From: a virus
Reading direction: 5' to 3' (one strand)
Virus record (IMG/VR): IMGVR_UViG_3300033144_002967
Span: 1-43,089 of that record
DNA length: 43,089 nt
Positions within the stretch are counted from its first letter, which is position 1. Each line of letters begins with the position of its first letter. Positions 21,311-29,688 of this stretch are shown one piece after another. The position numbers were made by a program, and so were the translations under genes. The notes beneath the pieces are model-generated. The model had not been told where the DNA came from. It made no database searches and worked only from the letters and a program-made list of their open reading frames with translations.

Positions 21311-21955
21311 ATGGCTAAAGCAAAAACAAATGATGATACTAAACGCACGAAAGCGCCGACACCCGACACCGCCGCGACCGAGACGGTCGCGTCCGATCCA
21401 GTAGTCGACGAGGCCGCCGGCGATCCGCCGGAGCCTGACCACGGCGCCGTCCCTGGCGTCGAATCCGAGCCCGTGAGCGAGGCCAGGGCCGCCAGCGGAA
21501 CCGATAAAAAGACCGCCGACAAGGCCAGGCGCGAGGCCGCGATCGCCGAGCACCAGGAGGCCGTCGCTAACGCGCCAGTCGACGAGGCTCTCGCGGAAAG
21601 CGATAAGAAAAAGGCCAAAATCCTCGGGCGAATGGACGAGCTCGCGGCCGAGGTCGCCGAGCACGACGAGGCGATTAATGTACTCCGCGAGGAGTCCGCC
21701 GCTCTCCTCCTCCAGCTCTATCCACAGCAAGGCGAAAACGATAAACACTCGGTCGCGGTTCGCGGCTATTTGAACGCGTCGGCCAGGGAACGCCAGCACC
21801 GGAAAATCGCGCCGGCTCGTTTGAAATCGTTACTCGAAAAGGCGGGACTCGCTCCGATCGACGCGGCTTTCTCACGAGCTCGAGGTCGAGGCATGGCCAG
21901 GCCAGCTCGGACGGTTGAGAAAAAGGCCGAAAAGTCGACCGAAAAGTCGGAGTGA
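21311..21955 (+). CDS. Ala/Glu/Lys-rich structural-region protein
   Basis: 214 aa, ATG after AGGAG. The first 70 residues are low complexity and acidic (Ala, Thr, Asp, Pro). A helical region follows (KKKAKILGRMDELAAEVAEH, about 98-145), and a basic tail ends in Lys/Ser/Glu repeats (VEKKAEKSTEKSE). No family recognised. Its place just after the capsid gene suggests a minor head protein or a head-tail assembly factor. Confidence 0.68.
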   Translation: MAKAKTNDDTKRTKAPTPDTAATETVASDPVVDEAAGDPPEPDHGAVPGVESEPVSEARAASGTDKKTADKARREAAIAEHQEAVANAPVDEALAESDKKKAKILGRMDELAAEVAEHDEAINVLREESAALLLQLYPQQGENDKHSVAVRGYLNASARERQHRKIAPARLKSLLEKAGLAPIDAAFSRARGRGMARPARTVEKKAEKSTEKSE

Positions 21956-21958
21956 TCT

Positions 21959-22648
21959 ATGGCCACGCCAACGGGATCGCGAGCCGATAATGCTCGAGGT
22001 TGGTTTGCCCGTGAGAGGCGCCGGAAAAAACAGGATCAAAAGGATTTCGACCTTGCAGGATTTGAGGTTGCGCCCTTTCGGATAATTGCCCTCGCCGTCA
22101 ATGCTGGCGGCGGCGGGTATAACGTCGGCGACGAATTCCTGATCGCCGGCGGGGCGTTCTCGATCCAGGGCCGAGGTTATGTCGTCGCGGAAGTCGCGAA
22201 CGTCGTCACGGCGATAGTGATCCAGGTCGCCGGAGCTTATACCGTGACGCCTGGCGCCGGAGCGGCAACCGTCGCGCAGACCGGCGGCGGCGACGATCTC
22301 CTGACTGTCGACGTCACGCTCTCGACGCCGTTCGATTTCGGCGCCGTGGCCGCTGGCGGATCGTCCGCTAATGTCCTGACACTCCCCGCCGATATTGCGA
22401 TCGCGCTCGAGATCAACGCCGCGAGCCTCGCCGGCGACCTGGGCGTCCTGGACGTGACGGCCGGCGTCGACTATGTATCGGCCGAGGCCGGCGTCTCTGG
22501 CGGCCGCGTCAATATCCGGCACCTATTCCGCGAGCCTCACCAGGTACGAATCACGCGAGCGATCGGAGCGCCGGCCGGCGCCGTAATCGTTTATTTTCGA
22601 GGGCCGAAATCTCAGTTAATCCAGGTCGGGGCGGCGACGTTCACATGA
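21959..22648 (+). CDS. Beta-rich structural protein with reused glycine-rich module
   Basis: 229 aa, ATG three bases after the previous stop. After a basic start (residues 1-30), residues 43-121 form the module GGGGYNVGDEFLIAGGA, VVAEV, AGAYTVTPG and LLTVDVTLS. It recurs in the genes at 32702 and 42374. The rest (about 130-229) is also beta-rich (VRITRAIGAPAGAVIVYFRG). It may decorate the head or join an exposed appendage; the exact role is unknown. Confidence 0.7.
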   Translation: MATPTGSRADNARGWFARERRRKKQDQKDFDLAGFEVAPFRIIALAVNAGGGGYNVGDEFLIAGGAFSIQGRGYVVAEVANVVTAIVIQVAGAYTVTPGAGAATVAQTGGGDDLLTVDVTLSTPFDFGAVAAGGSSANVLTLPADIAIALEINAASLAGDLGVLDVTAGVDYVSAEAGVSGGRVNIRHLFREPHQVRITRAIGAPAGAVIVYFRGPKSQLIQVGAATFT

Positions 22649-22676
22649 TCCCGCAAACATTCAGGAGGCCGATCAA

Positions 22677-23045
22677 ATGCCTATAGCCGCGCAAGTCTCG
22701 AACCTGGTAATCGAACAGGGCGCCAATTTTACAAAGCGTTACACGTGGAAAGCGGGCTCGCCCGCGTCGCCGGTCGATATATCTGGATGGGTCGCCAGGA
22801 TGCAAATCAAAGATAAAAAAGGCGGGACTGAAATCCTCCTATTGACCGAGGGCAATGGCCGGCTAATCAATGGCGGGGCCGCTGGAACGATCGACCTCGC
22901 TCTCGACGAAACGACGACTCTCGGGCTCACGTTCAAAGGCGAGGCGTTTTTCGACCTCGAGCTCCGAGAGACCTCGAGCGGATTCGTCCGGCGCCTAGTC
23001 GAGGGCCGCGCCGAATTGAGCCTGGAGGTCACGACGGCACCATGA
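22677..23045 (+). CDS. Small beta-rich virion-region protein
   Basis: 122 aa from ATG 22677, after AGGAGG. The pattern IEQGANFTKRYTWKAGS, PVDISGWVARMQIKDKKG and LALDETTT matches a common phage protein type with an immunoglobulin-like beta fold that is usually encoded near head decoration or baseplate genes. It overlaps the following ATG by four bases. A function in the virion is inferred from context. Confidence 0.7.
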   Translation: MPIAAQVSNLVIEQGANFTKRYTWKAGSPASPVDISGWVARMQIKDKKGGTEILLLTEGNGRLINGGAAGTIDLALDETTTLGLTFKGEAFFDLELRETSSGFVRRLVEGRAELSLEVTTAP

Positions 23046-23614
23046 CCGAGATAATCGAAACCACCAGCGACGAGACCGTCGTCGAAACGATCGATATAAC
23101 TCAGGTCGTCGAGCTCGGGCCGGACTCGGTCGAGATTACCGACCTCCAGCTCGAGACCGTGCTCGAGCTCCTCGAGGAGACTCAGATCGTTATCGAGGAC
23201 AGCGACGAAACGATCGTCGAGGTAATCGACGAGACCGAGATCGTCGAGGTCGGCGAACAAGGGCCAATCGGGCCACAAGGGCCGACCGGCGGAATCGCTG
23301 CGAATCAAACCGATACGATTATCGGAGCCAGCTCGACGGGGACGATCGATTTTATTACGCTCCTCGACGAGCGATCGGTTAAATGGTTTATTACTGTTAC
23401 CGACGCCGCCGGCGGGCTTTTCGCTTTTGGCGAGGTCGCCGCGATCCACGACGGGACGGTCGCCCGCTGGACGCATTACGCGAAAATCGGGGAGCCGCTC
23501 GACTACTCGATCGCGGTTAGTATTTCCGGCCTCCAGATGATTCTCGAGGCCACAAATAACGAGGCGGTCGACCTGGAATTTTCAGTCGTCCGCGTTAAAA
23601 CCGACACCGTTTAA
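23042..23614 (+). CDS. Acidic-repeat and collagen-like fibre or decoration protein
   Basis: 190 aa. Residues 1-70 are strikingly acidic, repeating Glu-Thr-x-Val/Ile units (DETVVETIDI, EETQIVIEDSDETIVEVIDE). A short collagen-like tract GPIGPQGPTGG (about 74-84) follows, then a beta-rich C-terminal domain (about 85-190). The plan of stalk, Gly-X-Y tract and globular head is that of trimeric fibres. Located among head genes, it may be a head fibre. The stop TAA lies inside a GTTTAAAC site followed by a T-rich stretch. Confidence 0.7.
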   Translation: MTEIIETTSDETVVETIDITQVVELGPDSVEITDLQLETVLELLEETQIVIEDSDETIVEVIDETEIVEVGEQGPIGPQGPTGGIAANQTDTIIGASSTGTIDFITLLDERSVKWFITVTDAAGGLFAFGEVAAIHDGTVARWTHYAKIGEPLDYSIAVSISGLQMILEATNNEAVDLEFSVVRVKTDTV

Positions 23615-23652
23615 ACGCGGTTATTTTTAACTTGATAGGGTAGGATTTAACA

Positions 23653-24807
23653 ATGAGCCAGGATTTTTTCAGACCAGAAAAGGGCGTCGATATTGACGAC
23701 GCCGTCCGCCTAGCAGGGACGGGAGTCCCAGGCACGGGAGGCGATACCGACGCGGTCGGCGTCGGCTCGATTTATTCTAATCTCTCAGGCCCGACCCTCG
23801 GGAATGGGTTATGGGTTAAAACGACCGCCGGCACGGGGACGGATAAATGGACGGAATCCGGCACCGGAGCGGGGCCGGTCGATTATAAGGACTCGGTATT
23901 GCTCGCGACGTTTGCGGCCTTGCCAGCTTATACGCAACTCGGCGACGGCCCAAACGCAACGCTGACCGCGACAGCGGTCGGAGTGCTCACGGTTGACGGC
24001 CAGGCGACCGTCCTCGGCGACGATATTCTCCTCACCCTGGGCGCGGCCGGATCGGATAACGGCATTTATACCGTTACCATAGAAGGCACGGCCGGCGTCG
24101 CGTTCGAGCTCACAAGGCGAGGCGACGCGGACGAGGACAGCGAGGTCACGAGTCAGATGCGCGTCCCCGTCGAGGAGGGAACCGAAAACACGAGCTCGGT
24201 TTTCATCCTGGTATCGAACGACCCGATCGTGGTCGACACGGACGCGCAGACATTCGTCAAAGCGACCGACGCGGACACGCTCGCCGAGCTCCAGTTTATC
24301 CGGACGTTTATCGGCAAAACCGGAGCGGGCTCCGAAACTCCGGATTACTCCTCGAATAATTACGTCGCCGATGCGACCAGCCTCGAGACGGCGATCGGAG
24401 CCCTCGACGCCCAGGTCGGAACGAACGCGGCGGAAATCCTCGAGGCCCGAACCGAAACCAGCCTGACGAATGTAACGGCGATAACTGTCCTCGATAGCGT
24501 ATTGGTCGACGCCGTCGCCGCCTGTAAATGGCAAGTTCACTGTGAGGGCAACCTCCTCGCCGACGCTGCGAAAAAGGTCGTCGTCGAGATATTTGCGACG
24601 CACGACGGCCACAATAACGGGGCCGGCGCCGACGCGGCCGACGCGGATTACACGGTATTCGCCAAGCTGAAAATGGGCGCGGCCCTGACCGGCTTGTTAT
24701 TTACCGTCGACGTGACTGGTGCGCTCGGAGCTCAGACTATGCGCCTGTCGATTACCTCGACCACAGCGGTCGACGTTCGCGCCATTCGTAAGATTATTAA
24801 TTTCTAG
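23653..24807 (+). CDS. Putative virion surface protein, beta-rich
   Basis: 384 aa. The N-terminal part (VGSIYSNLSG then GLWVKTTAGTGTDKWTESG) resembles the GS-L-x-N-G-x-L-W/F-K segment frequent in phage fibres. The central region (SDNGIYTVTIEGTAGVAFEL then RRGDADEDSEV) matches a phage fibre repeat of beta type. The C-terminal 140 residues are again beta-rich (KVVVEIFATHDGHN). Probably exposed on the virion. It is followed closely by a related-looking shorter gene. Confidence 0.68.
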   Translation: MSQDFFRPEKGVDIDDAVRLAGTGVPGTGGDTDAVGVGSIYSNLSGPTLGNGLWVKTTAGTGTDKWTESGTGAGPVDYKDSVLLATFAALPAYTQLGDGPNATLTATAVGVLTVDGQATVLGDDILLTLGAAGSDNGIYTVTIEGTAGVAFELTRRGDADEDSEVTSQMRVPVEEGTENTSSVFILVSNDPIVVDTDAQTFVKATDADTLAELQFIRTFIGKTGAGSETPDYSSNNYVADATSLETAIGALDAQVGTNAAEILEARTETSLTNVTAITVLDSVLVDAVAACKWQVHCEGNLLADAAKKVVVEIFATHDGHNNGAGADAADADYTVFAKLKMGAALTGLLFTVDVTGALGAQTMRLSITSTTAVDVRAIRKIINF

Positions 24808-24816
24808 TGGTGGCCA

Positions 24817-25392
24817 ATGTTCCCCGATCGTTCATTTGAGGCTCCCGACGGGATTTTATTAAATGACCTGGCGGGAGTTTTAAGCGGGACATTCGACCCG
24901 AGCGTCTCTGGCCAGGCGGGGCCGATCGGGACGCTATTCCTGCGAACGAACGGGGAGCTATTTAAAAAAATCGCCGCCGCCGATTCTGACTGGCTGGAAA
25001 TTGATATTTTTGGGAGTCAATTTAACGCGGCCGAGAGCCTGGGGAGGTCGACGACGACCTCGGTCGTTTTCCAATTTAAGCTAAATCTAAATGTGACCGT
25101 GCCGGCCGGCGATTATATTATCAACTGGACGGCCGCGATCGGAAACAACGACGAACAGGTCGGCGTCGGCTTTCGAGTCGAGCTGGATAACACGACCGAG
25201 CTGATTAACGTCCGGCCGGCTGTCGGCCGTAGGATCGATGACGAGTGGAGCCACAACCCAGGCGGCCACGCGATCGTTACTCTTGACGGGACGCATGATT
25301 TCGATATTGATTTCCGATTCGTCGAGAACATCAGTTCCGCCGGCGTCGCCTTTATCGAGGACGCATATCTGGCGCTCTGGAGAGTTACATAA
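24817..25392 (+). CDS. Putative virion surface protein, beta-rich
   Basis: 191 aa. It begins with GTLFLRTNGELFKKI then DSDWLEI, the same kind of N-terminal segment as the gene before it. A lectin-like or jelly-roll-like pattern follows (VTVPAGDYIINWTAAIGNND, VGFRVELDNTTELINV, HAIVTLDGTHDFDIDFRF). No catalytic residues are evident. Its TAA overlaps the next ATG (TAATG). It probably forms an appendage with its neighbours. Confidence 0.68.
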   Translation: MFPDRSFEAPDGILLNDLAGVLSGTFDPSVSGQAGPIGTLFLRTNGELFKKIAAADSDWLEIDIFGSQFNAAESLGRSTTTSVVFQFKLNLNVTVPAGDYIINWTAAIGNNDEQVGVGFRVELDNTTELINVRPAVGRRIDDEWSHNPGGHAIVTLDGTHDFDIDFRFVENISSAGVAFIEDAYLALWRVT

Positions 25393-25865
25393 TGGTCGAC
25401 GTCTCACTGGTTAAAAATATCGGATCAAATACCGGCGTCCAGGTGATCGACGAGCGATCGCGTTTCGAGTATCCGGTCGAGCATTTGGGCGCCTCGGCTG
25501 GCGTCAATGGTGGCGACGAGATCAGAATCCATTTGTCCGGCTCACCGAATACGGCGGCGGCGGTCGCGATCCTGGCGGCGGTCGAGCGGCCGATTTGCGC
25601 GGCGGCCGTGCTCACCGTGACCGTAAACGTCGGGACTTACCTGGTCAATGATACGACCGCGATAACCGACGGCCTGGACAAGTTCGCGCTCGCGACCCTG
25701 GCGCTAGATAATATAACCGGCGCCCTCGAGGTTTTGGTTTTTGAGAAGTCCGGCCCGCTGGCCGAGTATGGCGAGACGCCGGCGGGAAAAACATTTGTCG
25801 CGAAATTAAAGGAATATCAGATCGTCGCGGCGGCCCTGGTCGAGATCAGGGATTTTATTAGGTGA
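25392..25865 (+). CDS. Unknown virion-region protein
   Basis: 157 aa, ATG overlapping the upstream TAA. Small residues and beta-like segments dominate (AAVLTVTVNVGTYLVNDTTA), and the C-terminal helix is charged (FVAKLKEYQIVAAALVEIRD). No family recognised. Expressed with the surface-protein cluster. Confidence 0.65.
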   Translation: MVDVSLVKNIGSNTGVQVIDERSRFEYPVEHLGASAGVNGGDEIRIHLSGSPNTAAAVAILAAVERPICAAAVLTVTVNVGTYLVNDTTAITDGLDKFALATLALDNITGALEVLVFEKSGPLAEYGETPAGKTFVAKLKEYQIVAAALVEIRDFIR

Positions 25866-25869
25866 GAGA

Positions 25870-26268
25870 ATGGGCGAGATAGTAAAAGAGCGGAATCGAA
25901 CCTGGCAAAAGGCCGAGGCGAACGCCGTCCAGACAAAAAACGGCGGCCCGTTTACGACGTTTCTCGAGCTCAATGCTAGACCGCTCGGCCGTGGTCGGTA
26001 TAGAATCGCGTGGAATTCCGAGGCCAGGCTCGCCGCCGGCGCCGTGTCAATTCCGAAAATGAGAGTCGTCCTAAATGGCGACATTATCGGGATCGGTTGT
26101 TTTCAACCAGCGAGCGACGAGTGGGACAGCCGCGCCGGATGGGACTTTGCGCGGTTCGCCGCCGCCGCCGAGCCAGTGATCGAGATCCAATTCCGCCGAG
26201 AGGGCGGGGGTAATACTGTCCAGATGCGACGACTAAAATTATCAATTGAGCTTATGGACGAGGAATAG
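25870..26268 (+). CDS. Unknown virion-region protein
   Basis: 132 aa, ATG four bases after the previous stop, weak ribosome site (GAGAG). The pattern LGRGRYRIAWNSEARLAAGA, RVVLNGDIIGIG and EIQFRREGGG suggests a beta sandwich. This kind of small protein is often found just before head-tail connector genes, but no name can be given. Confidence 0.65.
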   Translation: MGEIVKERNRTWQKAEANAVQTKNGGPFTTFLELNARPLGRGRYRIAWNSEARLAAGAVSIPKMRVVLNGDIIGIGCFQPASDEWDSRAGWDFARFAAAAEPVIEIQFRREGGGNTVQMRRLKLSIELMDEE

Positions 26269-26283
26269 CGAGAGGATGAAAAC

Positions 26284-26853
26284 ATGGCACTAATTAAAGA
26301 AACGGGCGCGATCGTCGCGGGCGCTAATTCCTACGCCGAGGCGTCCGACGCTGACACGTTCCAAACCAATCGAGGACGGGCCGCCTGGTGCGATTCTGGC
26401 GCCGACGTTAAGGACGCGGCCCTGATCCGAGCAACTGATTATATCGAGAGTCGATTCGGCCTCTCGTTTATCGGCGACCGGATCGGCGACGTCCAGCTTT
26501 TGAGCTGGCCACGAACCGGCGCTCGCTATCCGGCCACGGGTAACGACTTCCCGATCGACGAGGTTCCGGTCGACGTCGTGAACGCTTGCATTTTGTACGC
26601 CGAACAAGTGATCGGCCCAGGCGACGACGTCGCGGCCATGACCGAGCTCGCGATTACTCCCGAGGTCGACGAGTCGGGCGGCACCGTCACCAGGTTAAAG
26701 GAAAAGGTCGACGTCCTCGAGACCGATACCACGTTCGCCGGCAACGACAGCGGCTCGACGTCGCTGCGATTGATCCGCCCGATCCCCGAGGCCGATCGAC
26801 TGATTCGCCGCTGGTTCCAGCTCGGGCGCGTCGGCCTGACGGTTAGAATATAA
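26284..26853 (+). CDS. Head-tail connector protein (DnaT-like / gp15 type)
   Basis: 189 aa. The start ALIKETGAIVAGANSYAEAS and the segments RATDYIESRFG, LLSWPRTGARYPATGNDFPI and VNACILYAEQV are the signature of phage adaptor proteins often annotated as DnaT-like single-strand-binding proteins. By position they are the first connector ring below the portal. The end, RLIRRWFQLGRVGLTVRI, is also family-typical. The TAA overlaps the next ATG. Confidence 0.82.
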   Translation: MALIKETGAIVAGANSYAEASDADTFQTNRGRAAWCDSGADVKDAALIRATDYIESRFGLSFIGDRIGDVQLLSWPRTGARYPATGNDFPIDEVPVDVVNACILYAEQVIGPGDDVAAMTELAITPEVDESGGTVTRLKEKVDVLETDTTFAGNDSGSTSLRLIRPIPEADRLIRRWFQLGRVGLTVRI

Positions 26854-27221
26854 TGGCGCTCCAGGATACAGCTCTGGCCCTGATCCGAAAATTCGGGGAG
26901 GATCGCCTGGTGAGCCTGTTAATCCCGAACACGCCGCCGGCCGATCCGACGAAACCGTGGGACGTCGATCCGACAGTGGCCGAGACCTCGATCACCGTGC
27001 CGGCCGTGGTCGTCCCGATCGCGAGGAGCCTGGTCACGGGCGAGAGTGTCCAGCAAGGCGACGAGACCATATTGATCGCCGGCCTATCGCTCGGCGCGAC
27101 GATCCCCGCGACGAATAGCAAAATCCTCGACGAGGGCCAGGAGAAAAACATTATCGCGATCGAGAGAATCCGGCCAGGGAAAACCGATTTCCTTTATAAA
27201 TTCCAGGTGAGGGCGAGCTAG
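26853..27221 (+). CDS. Head closure / neck protein
   Basis: 122 aa. Beta-rich (TSITVPAVVVPIARSLVTGE, ETILIAGLSLGATIPATNS), with the small-barrel look of head-completion proteins. It sits between the connector and tail-completion genes, where the stopper belongs, and overlaps both neighbours. The assignment rests mainly on gene order. Confidence 0.72.
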   Translation: MALQDTALALIRKFGEDRLVSLLIPNTPPADPTKPWDVDPTVAETSITVPAVVVPIARSLVTGESVQQGDETILIAGLSLGATIPATNSKILDEGQEKNIIAIERIRPGKTDFLYKFQVRAS

Positions 27222-27664
27222 TGGCGAAAATATTTAATGCTCGAGAGATCACCAGACAATTAAACATCGTGCTCGATAAGGATTTCGGCTCGACCACGTT
27301 CGCGATCCTCCGGAACCTGGTCGCCGGCTCGCCGGTCGGTAATCCCGACCTATGGCAAAACCCGCCGCCTCCTGGTTATGTCGGCGGACACTTTCGTCGA
27401 AACTGGCAGGTATCAGTCGGCGGCTTTATTGATAGCGAGCTCGAGGGCGAGGACAATACCGGAGCGACGACCCTGGCCGCCGGTAAAGCGAAAATCGACG
27501 GCTTTGTCCGGAGCGGCGGCGGGGCGAACCTGGTTATCCAGAATAATGTCCCTTACGCGAACCGCCTCGCGCAAGGTTGGAGCCGGCAAGCGGCGGCCGG
27601 ATGGGTAGACCGTCAGATCGACGCGGCCCTCCTCACGCCTGGCGGCTCTAAGGCCGTGCCATAA
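27221..27664 (+). CDS. Tail completion / neck protein (HK97 gp10-like)
   Basis: 147 aa from GTG 27221. AGSPVGNPDLWQNPPPPGYV then GGHFRRNWQV near 40-65, VIQNNVPYANRLAQGWSRQA near 105-125 and GWVDRQI later are hallmarks of phage neck or tail-completion proteins of the gp10 type. It follows head closure and precedes the tail terminator in conserved siphovirus order. Confidence 0.85.
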   Translation: MAKIFNAREITRQLNIVLDKDFGSTTFAILRNLVAGSPVGNPDLWQNPPPPGYVGGHFRRNWQVSVGGFIDSELEGEDNTGATTLAAGKAKIDGFVRSGGGANLVIQNNVPYANRLAQGWSRQAAAGWVDRQIDAALLTPGGSKAVP

Positions 27665-28098
27665 TGGGCGCGTCAACCAGAACGCCGGCACAATTCCGCG
27701 ACGTCGTGCGGACGGCTTTCGGGACGGCCTGGACTGACGCCGGCGAGTCGCTGGATAATGTCGCCTGGGATAATCTGGCCTATCGACCAGGCGCTCGCGA
27801 CGATTATGTCCTCCTCGACCTGGCCCATTCGTCCGGCACGTTTGCCAGCCTCGGCGCCGGCGCTTCCATTCAAGTCCGCCGCGTGGCAATATTCGCCGCG
27901 CAAATATTCGTCCGGCATAACACCGGACAGGCTCGGGCCGACGCTCTGGCCGAGATCGTCCTGGACTTTTTGGAGAGCGCCCATTTAACCGGAATCCGAA
28001 TTTCGGAGATCGGCATGGCCGAGACCGGCCGAGTCGGCCAGTATTTCCAGGTTAATGTCAGCGCCAATTTAGAGTATGATTCATTTCGCAGCGTGTGA
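27664..28098 (+). CDS. Tail terminator protein (DUF4128-like)
   Basis: 144 aa, ATG overlapping the upstream TAA. The plan TPAQFRDVVRTAFGTAW, ARDDYVLLDLAHSSG, FVRHNTGQARADALAEIVLD and YFQVNVSANLEYDSF fits tail terminator proteins that cap the tail tube and join it to the neck. Its TGA lies inside the loop of hairpin 8. Confidence 0.8.
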   Translation: MGASTRTPAQFRDVVRTAFGTAWTDAGESLDNVAWDNLAYRPGARDDYVLLDLAHSSGTFASLGAGASIQVRRVAIFAAQIFVRHNTGQARADALAEIVLDFLESAHLTGIRISEIGMAETGRVGQYFQVNVSANLEYDSFRSV

Positions 28099-28104
28099 GG
28101 CGCT
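28090..28104 (+). promoter_or_regulatory. GTGAG-loop hairpin 8
   Basis: Loop GTGAG (28095-28099) with five pairs AGCGT/GCGCT (one T-G). It contains the stop codon of the tail terminator gene and lies 26 bases before the tail-tube ATG. TATGAT at 28075-28080 resembles a -10 box, which would put the hairpin at the 5' end of a tail-tube message. Confidence 0.6.
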
Positions 28105-28129
28105 CAGTTAATTAAACGGGAGTCTTGCA

Positions 28130-29644
28130 ATGTCAGATACTAATAGAGTCGGTTTGCGGTTTTTTCGCAGCGCCCAACGTACCGCGCCGATTCCGGCGGG
28201 GCCTTTCAACCTCGAGCAACTCCGTTTCACTGGAACGCCTGGCCTCGCCTTTGTCCCGACGACAATCGTCAGCGAGGAGATCCGCCCCGATCGGCAAATC
28301 TCCGACCTGATCCTGGTCGGTGCCGAGGCCGGCGGCGATACAGGGATCGAGCTCAGTTACGCCGCTTTTGACGAGCTGATTACCGGCGCCATGTTTGCGC
28401 TATATCAGAACACCGAGAGCAAAACCGGAACGGGCGAGATTACCGCGTTCGGCGTCGGCACGATCGACGTCGACGTCGGCGGCGATTTCATTGTCGGCCA
28501 GATTGTCCGGCTCCAGAAACTCGCGACTGGTGACGTCGGCGACGGGATTTTCGAGATCTCGGGGATCGCCGTAAACGTCCTGACGGTCGGCCCGTTACCT
28601 GGCACGAACACGACAGCGGTCGCCGGCACCGAGACCGCCGACGCGGACACTAATCTGGAAGTGACGGGATACGTCGCGCAAGGCGTCGGGCTTATTAGCC
28701 TGGTCGTTACTGGTTCGGACGCTGTATTTACTTTTCCAGCCGGCGCTCTCGACGACGCAATGGGGACAGGCATCCCGCTCGAGATCGGGGCCTGGATCAA
28801 ATTCGCCGAGTTTCCCACGGCCGCGAATAACCTCTGGAACCGTGTCCGCGAGATCGACCTGGCGGCCGATACTGTCACTTGTGACACTCAAACCGGCATG
28901 GTGACGGACGCCGCCGCCGCCTCGCTCGTCCAGGCGTTTTATGGTTCACGCGTCGAGAATGGCGCCGAGGCTATCAGCGCGCACCAGTTCGCCGTCGAGA
29001 GACGGTTCGAGGATCACTCGCCGATCACTCGCGAGCTATTCCTGGGGATGGCATTAAATAATTTTAATATTACCCTGGCGCCCCAGGCGATCGCGGTCGG
29101 CTCGCTGACCTGGTTCGGATTTAGCTCGGCCGTCTCTGACGATTCGCCGCTATATGCCGACCTTTATGCGAACCTCCCGACCGACCTCCTGGCCGAGCAA
29201 TTCGACGTCTATAACACGTCGAGCGATATTGGCCGGCTCGGCCGTGGCGTCGACGCGATCGACGCGGCCGGCGTGAATTTCGTCCTCGAGGCGACGATCG
29301 AGATTAATAACAATCTCAGGCGCCAGCCAGCGGTCGGAGTATTCGGCGCGGCCGGTCTCGGAGTCGGGGAGCTGTCAGTCACGGGAACGCTGTCGACTTA
29401 TTTCGATAACGACGAGATCCTCCAGATTATTCTCAATAATACCGAGACGAGTCTCGACCTGATTACGCAAGGCGGCGACGGCCGATCTATGGTTTTCGAT
29501 TTGCCGCGAATCAAGTTTTCAGGCGGAGCGCCGGACGTCCCTGGCAAAAACGCGGACGTTACAATTCCAGGAACGTATCAAGCTATTTTATCGCCGATTT
29601 TCGGCTATACCATATCAGCGCAAAACGTATCATTTGCGAGGTAA
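28130..29644 (+). CDS. Major tail tube protein
   Basis: 504 aa, ATG preceded by GGGAG. The start RVGLRFFRSAQRTAP, then TTIVSEEIRPDRQISDLILV and YAAFDELITGAMFA, match the long phage tail-tube family. The centre has an inserted beta domain (about 90-250) with VGQIVRLQKLATGDVGDGIF. The end, DVTIPGTYQAILSPIFGYTI, closes the tube fold. It polymerises into the tail shaft. Confidence 0.88.
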   Translation: MSDTNRVGLRFFRSAQRTAPIPAGPFNLEQLRFTGTPGLAFVPTTIVSEEIRPDRQISDLILVGAEAGGDTGIELSYAAFDELITGAMFALYQNTESKTGTGEITAFGVGTIDVDVGGDFIVGQIVRLQKLATGDVGDGIFEISGIAVNVLTVGPLPGTNTTAVAGTETADADTNLEVTGYVAQGVGLISLVVTGSDAVFTFPAGALDDAMGTGIPLEIGAWIKFAEFPTAANNLWNRVREIDLAADTVTCDTQTGMVTDAAAASLVQAFYGSRVENGAEAISAHQFAVERRFEDHSPITRELFLGMALNNFNITLAPQAIAVGSLTWFGFSSAVSDDSPLYADLYANLPTDLLAEQFDVYNTSSDIGRLGRGVDAIDAAGVNFVLEATIEINNNLRRQPAVGVFGAAGLGVGELSVTGTLSTYFDNDEILQIILNNTETSLDLITQGGDGRSMVFDLPRIKFSGGAPDVPGKNADVTIPGTYQAILSPIFGYTISAQNVSFAR

Positions 29645-29673
29645 CATTAACGGGGCCGAGAGCCCAGGAGTTC

Positions 29674-29688
29674 AGACTGTGAGAGTCT
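29674..29688 (+). promoter_or_regulatory. GTGAG-loop hairpin 9, containing a start codon
   Basis: Loop GTGAG (29679-29683) with a perfect five-pair stem AGACT/AGTCT. Unlike the others it lies downstream of the AGGAG (29666-29670), and the loop itself supplies the GTG start of the tail chaperone gene. Protein or RNA binding here would act directly on initiation. Confidence 0.65.
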
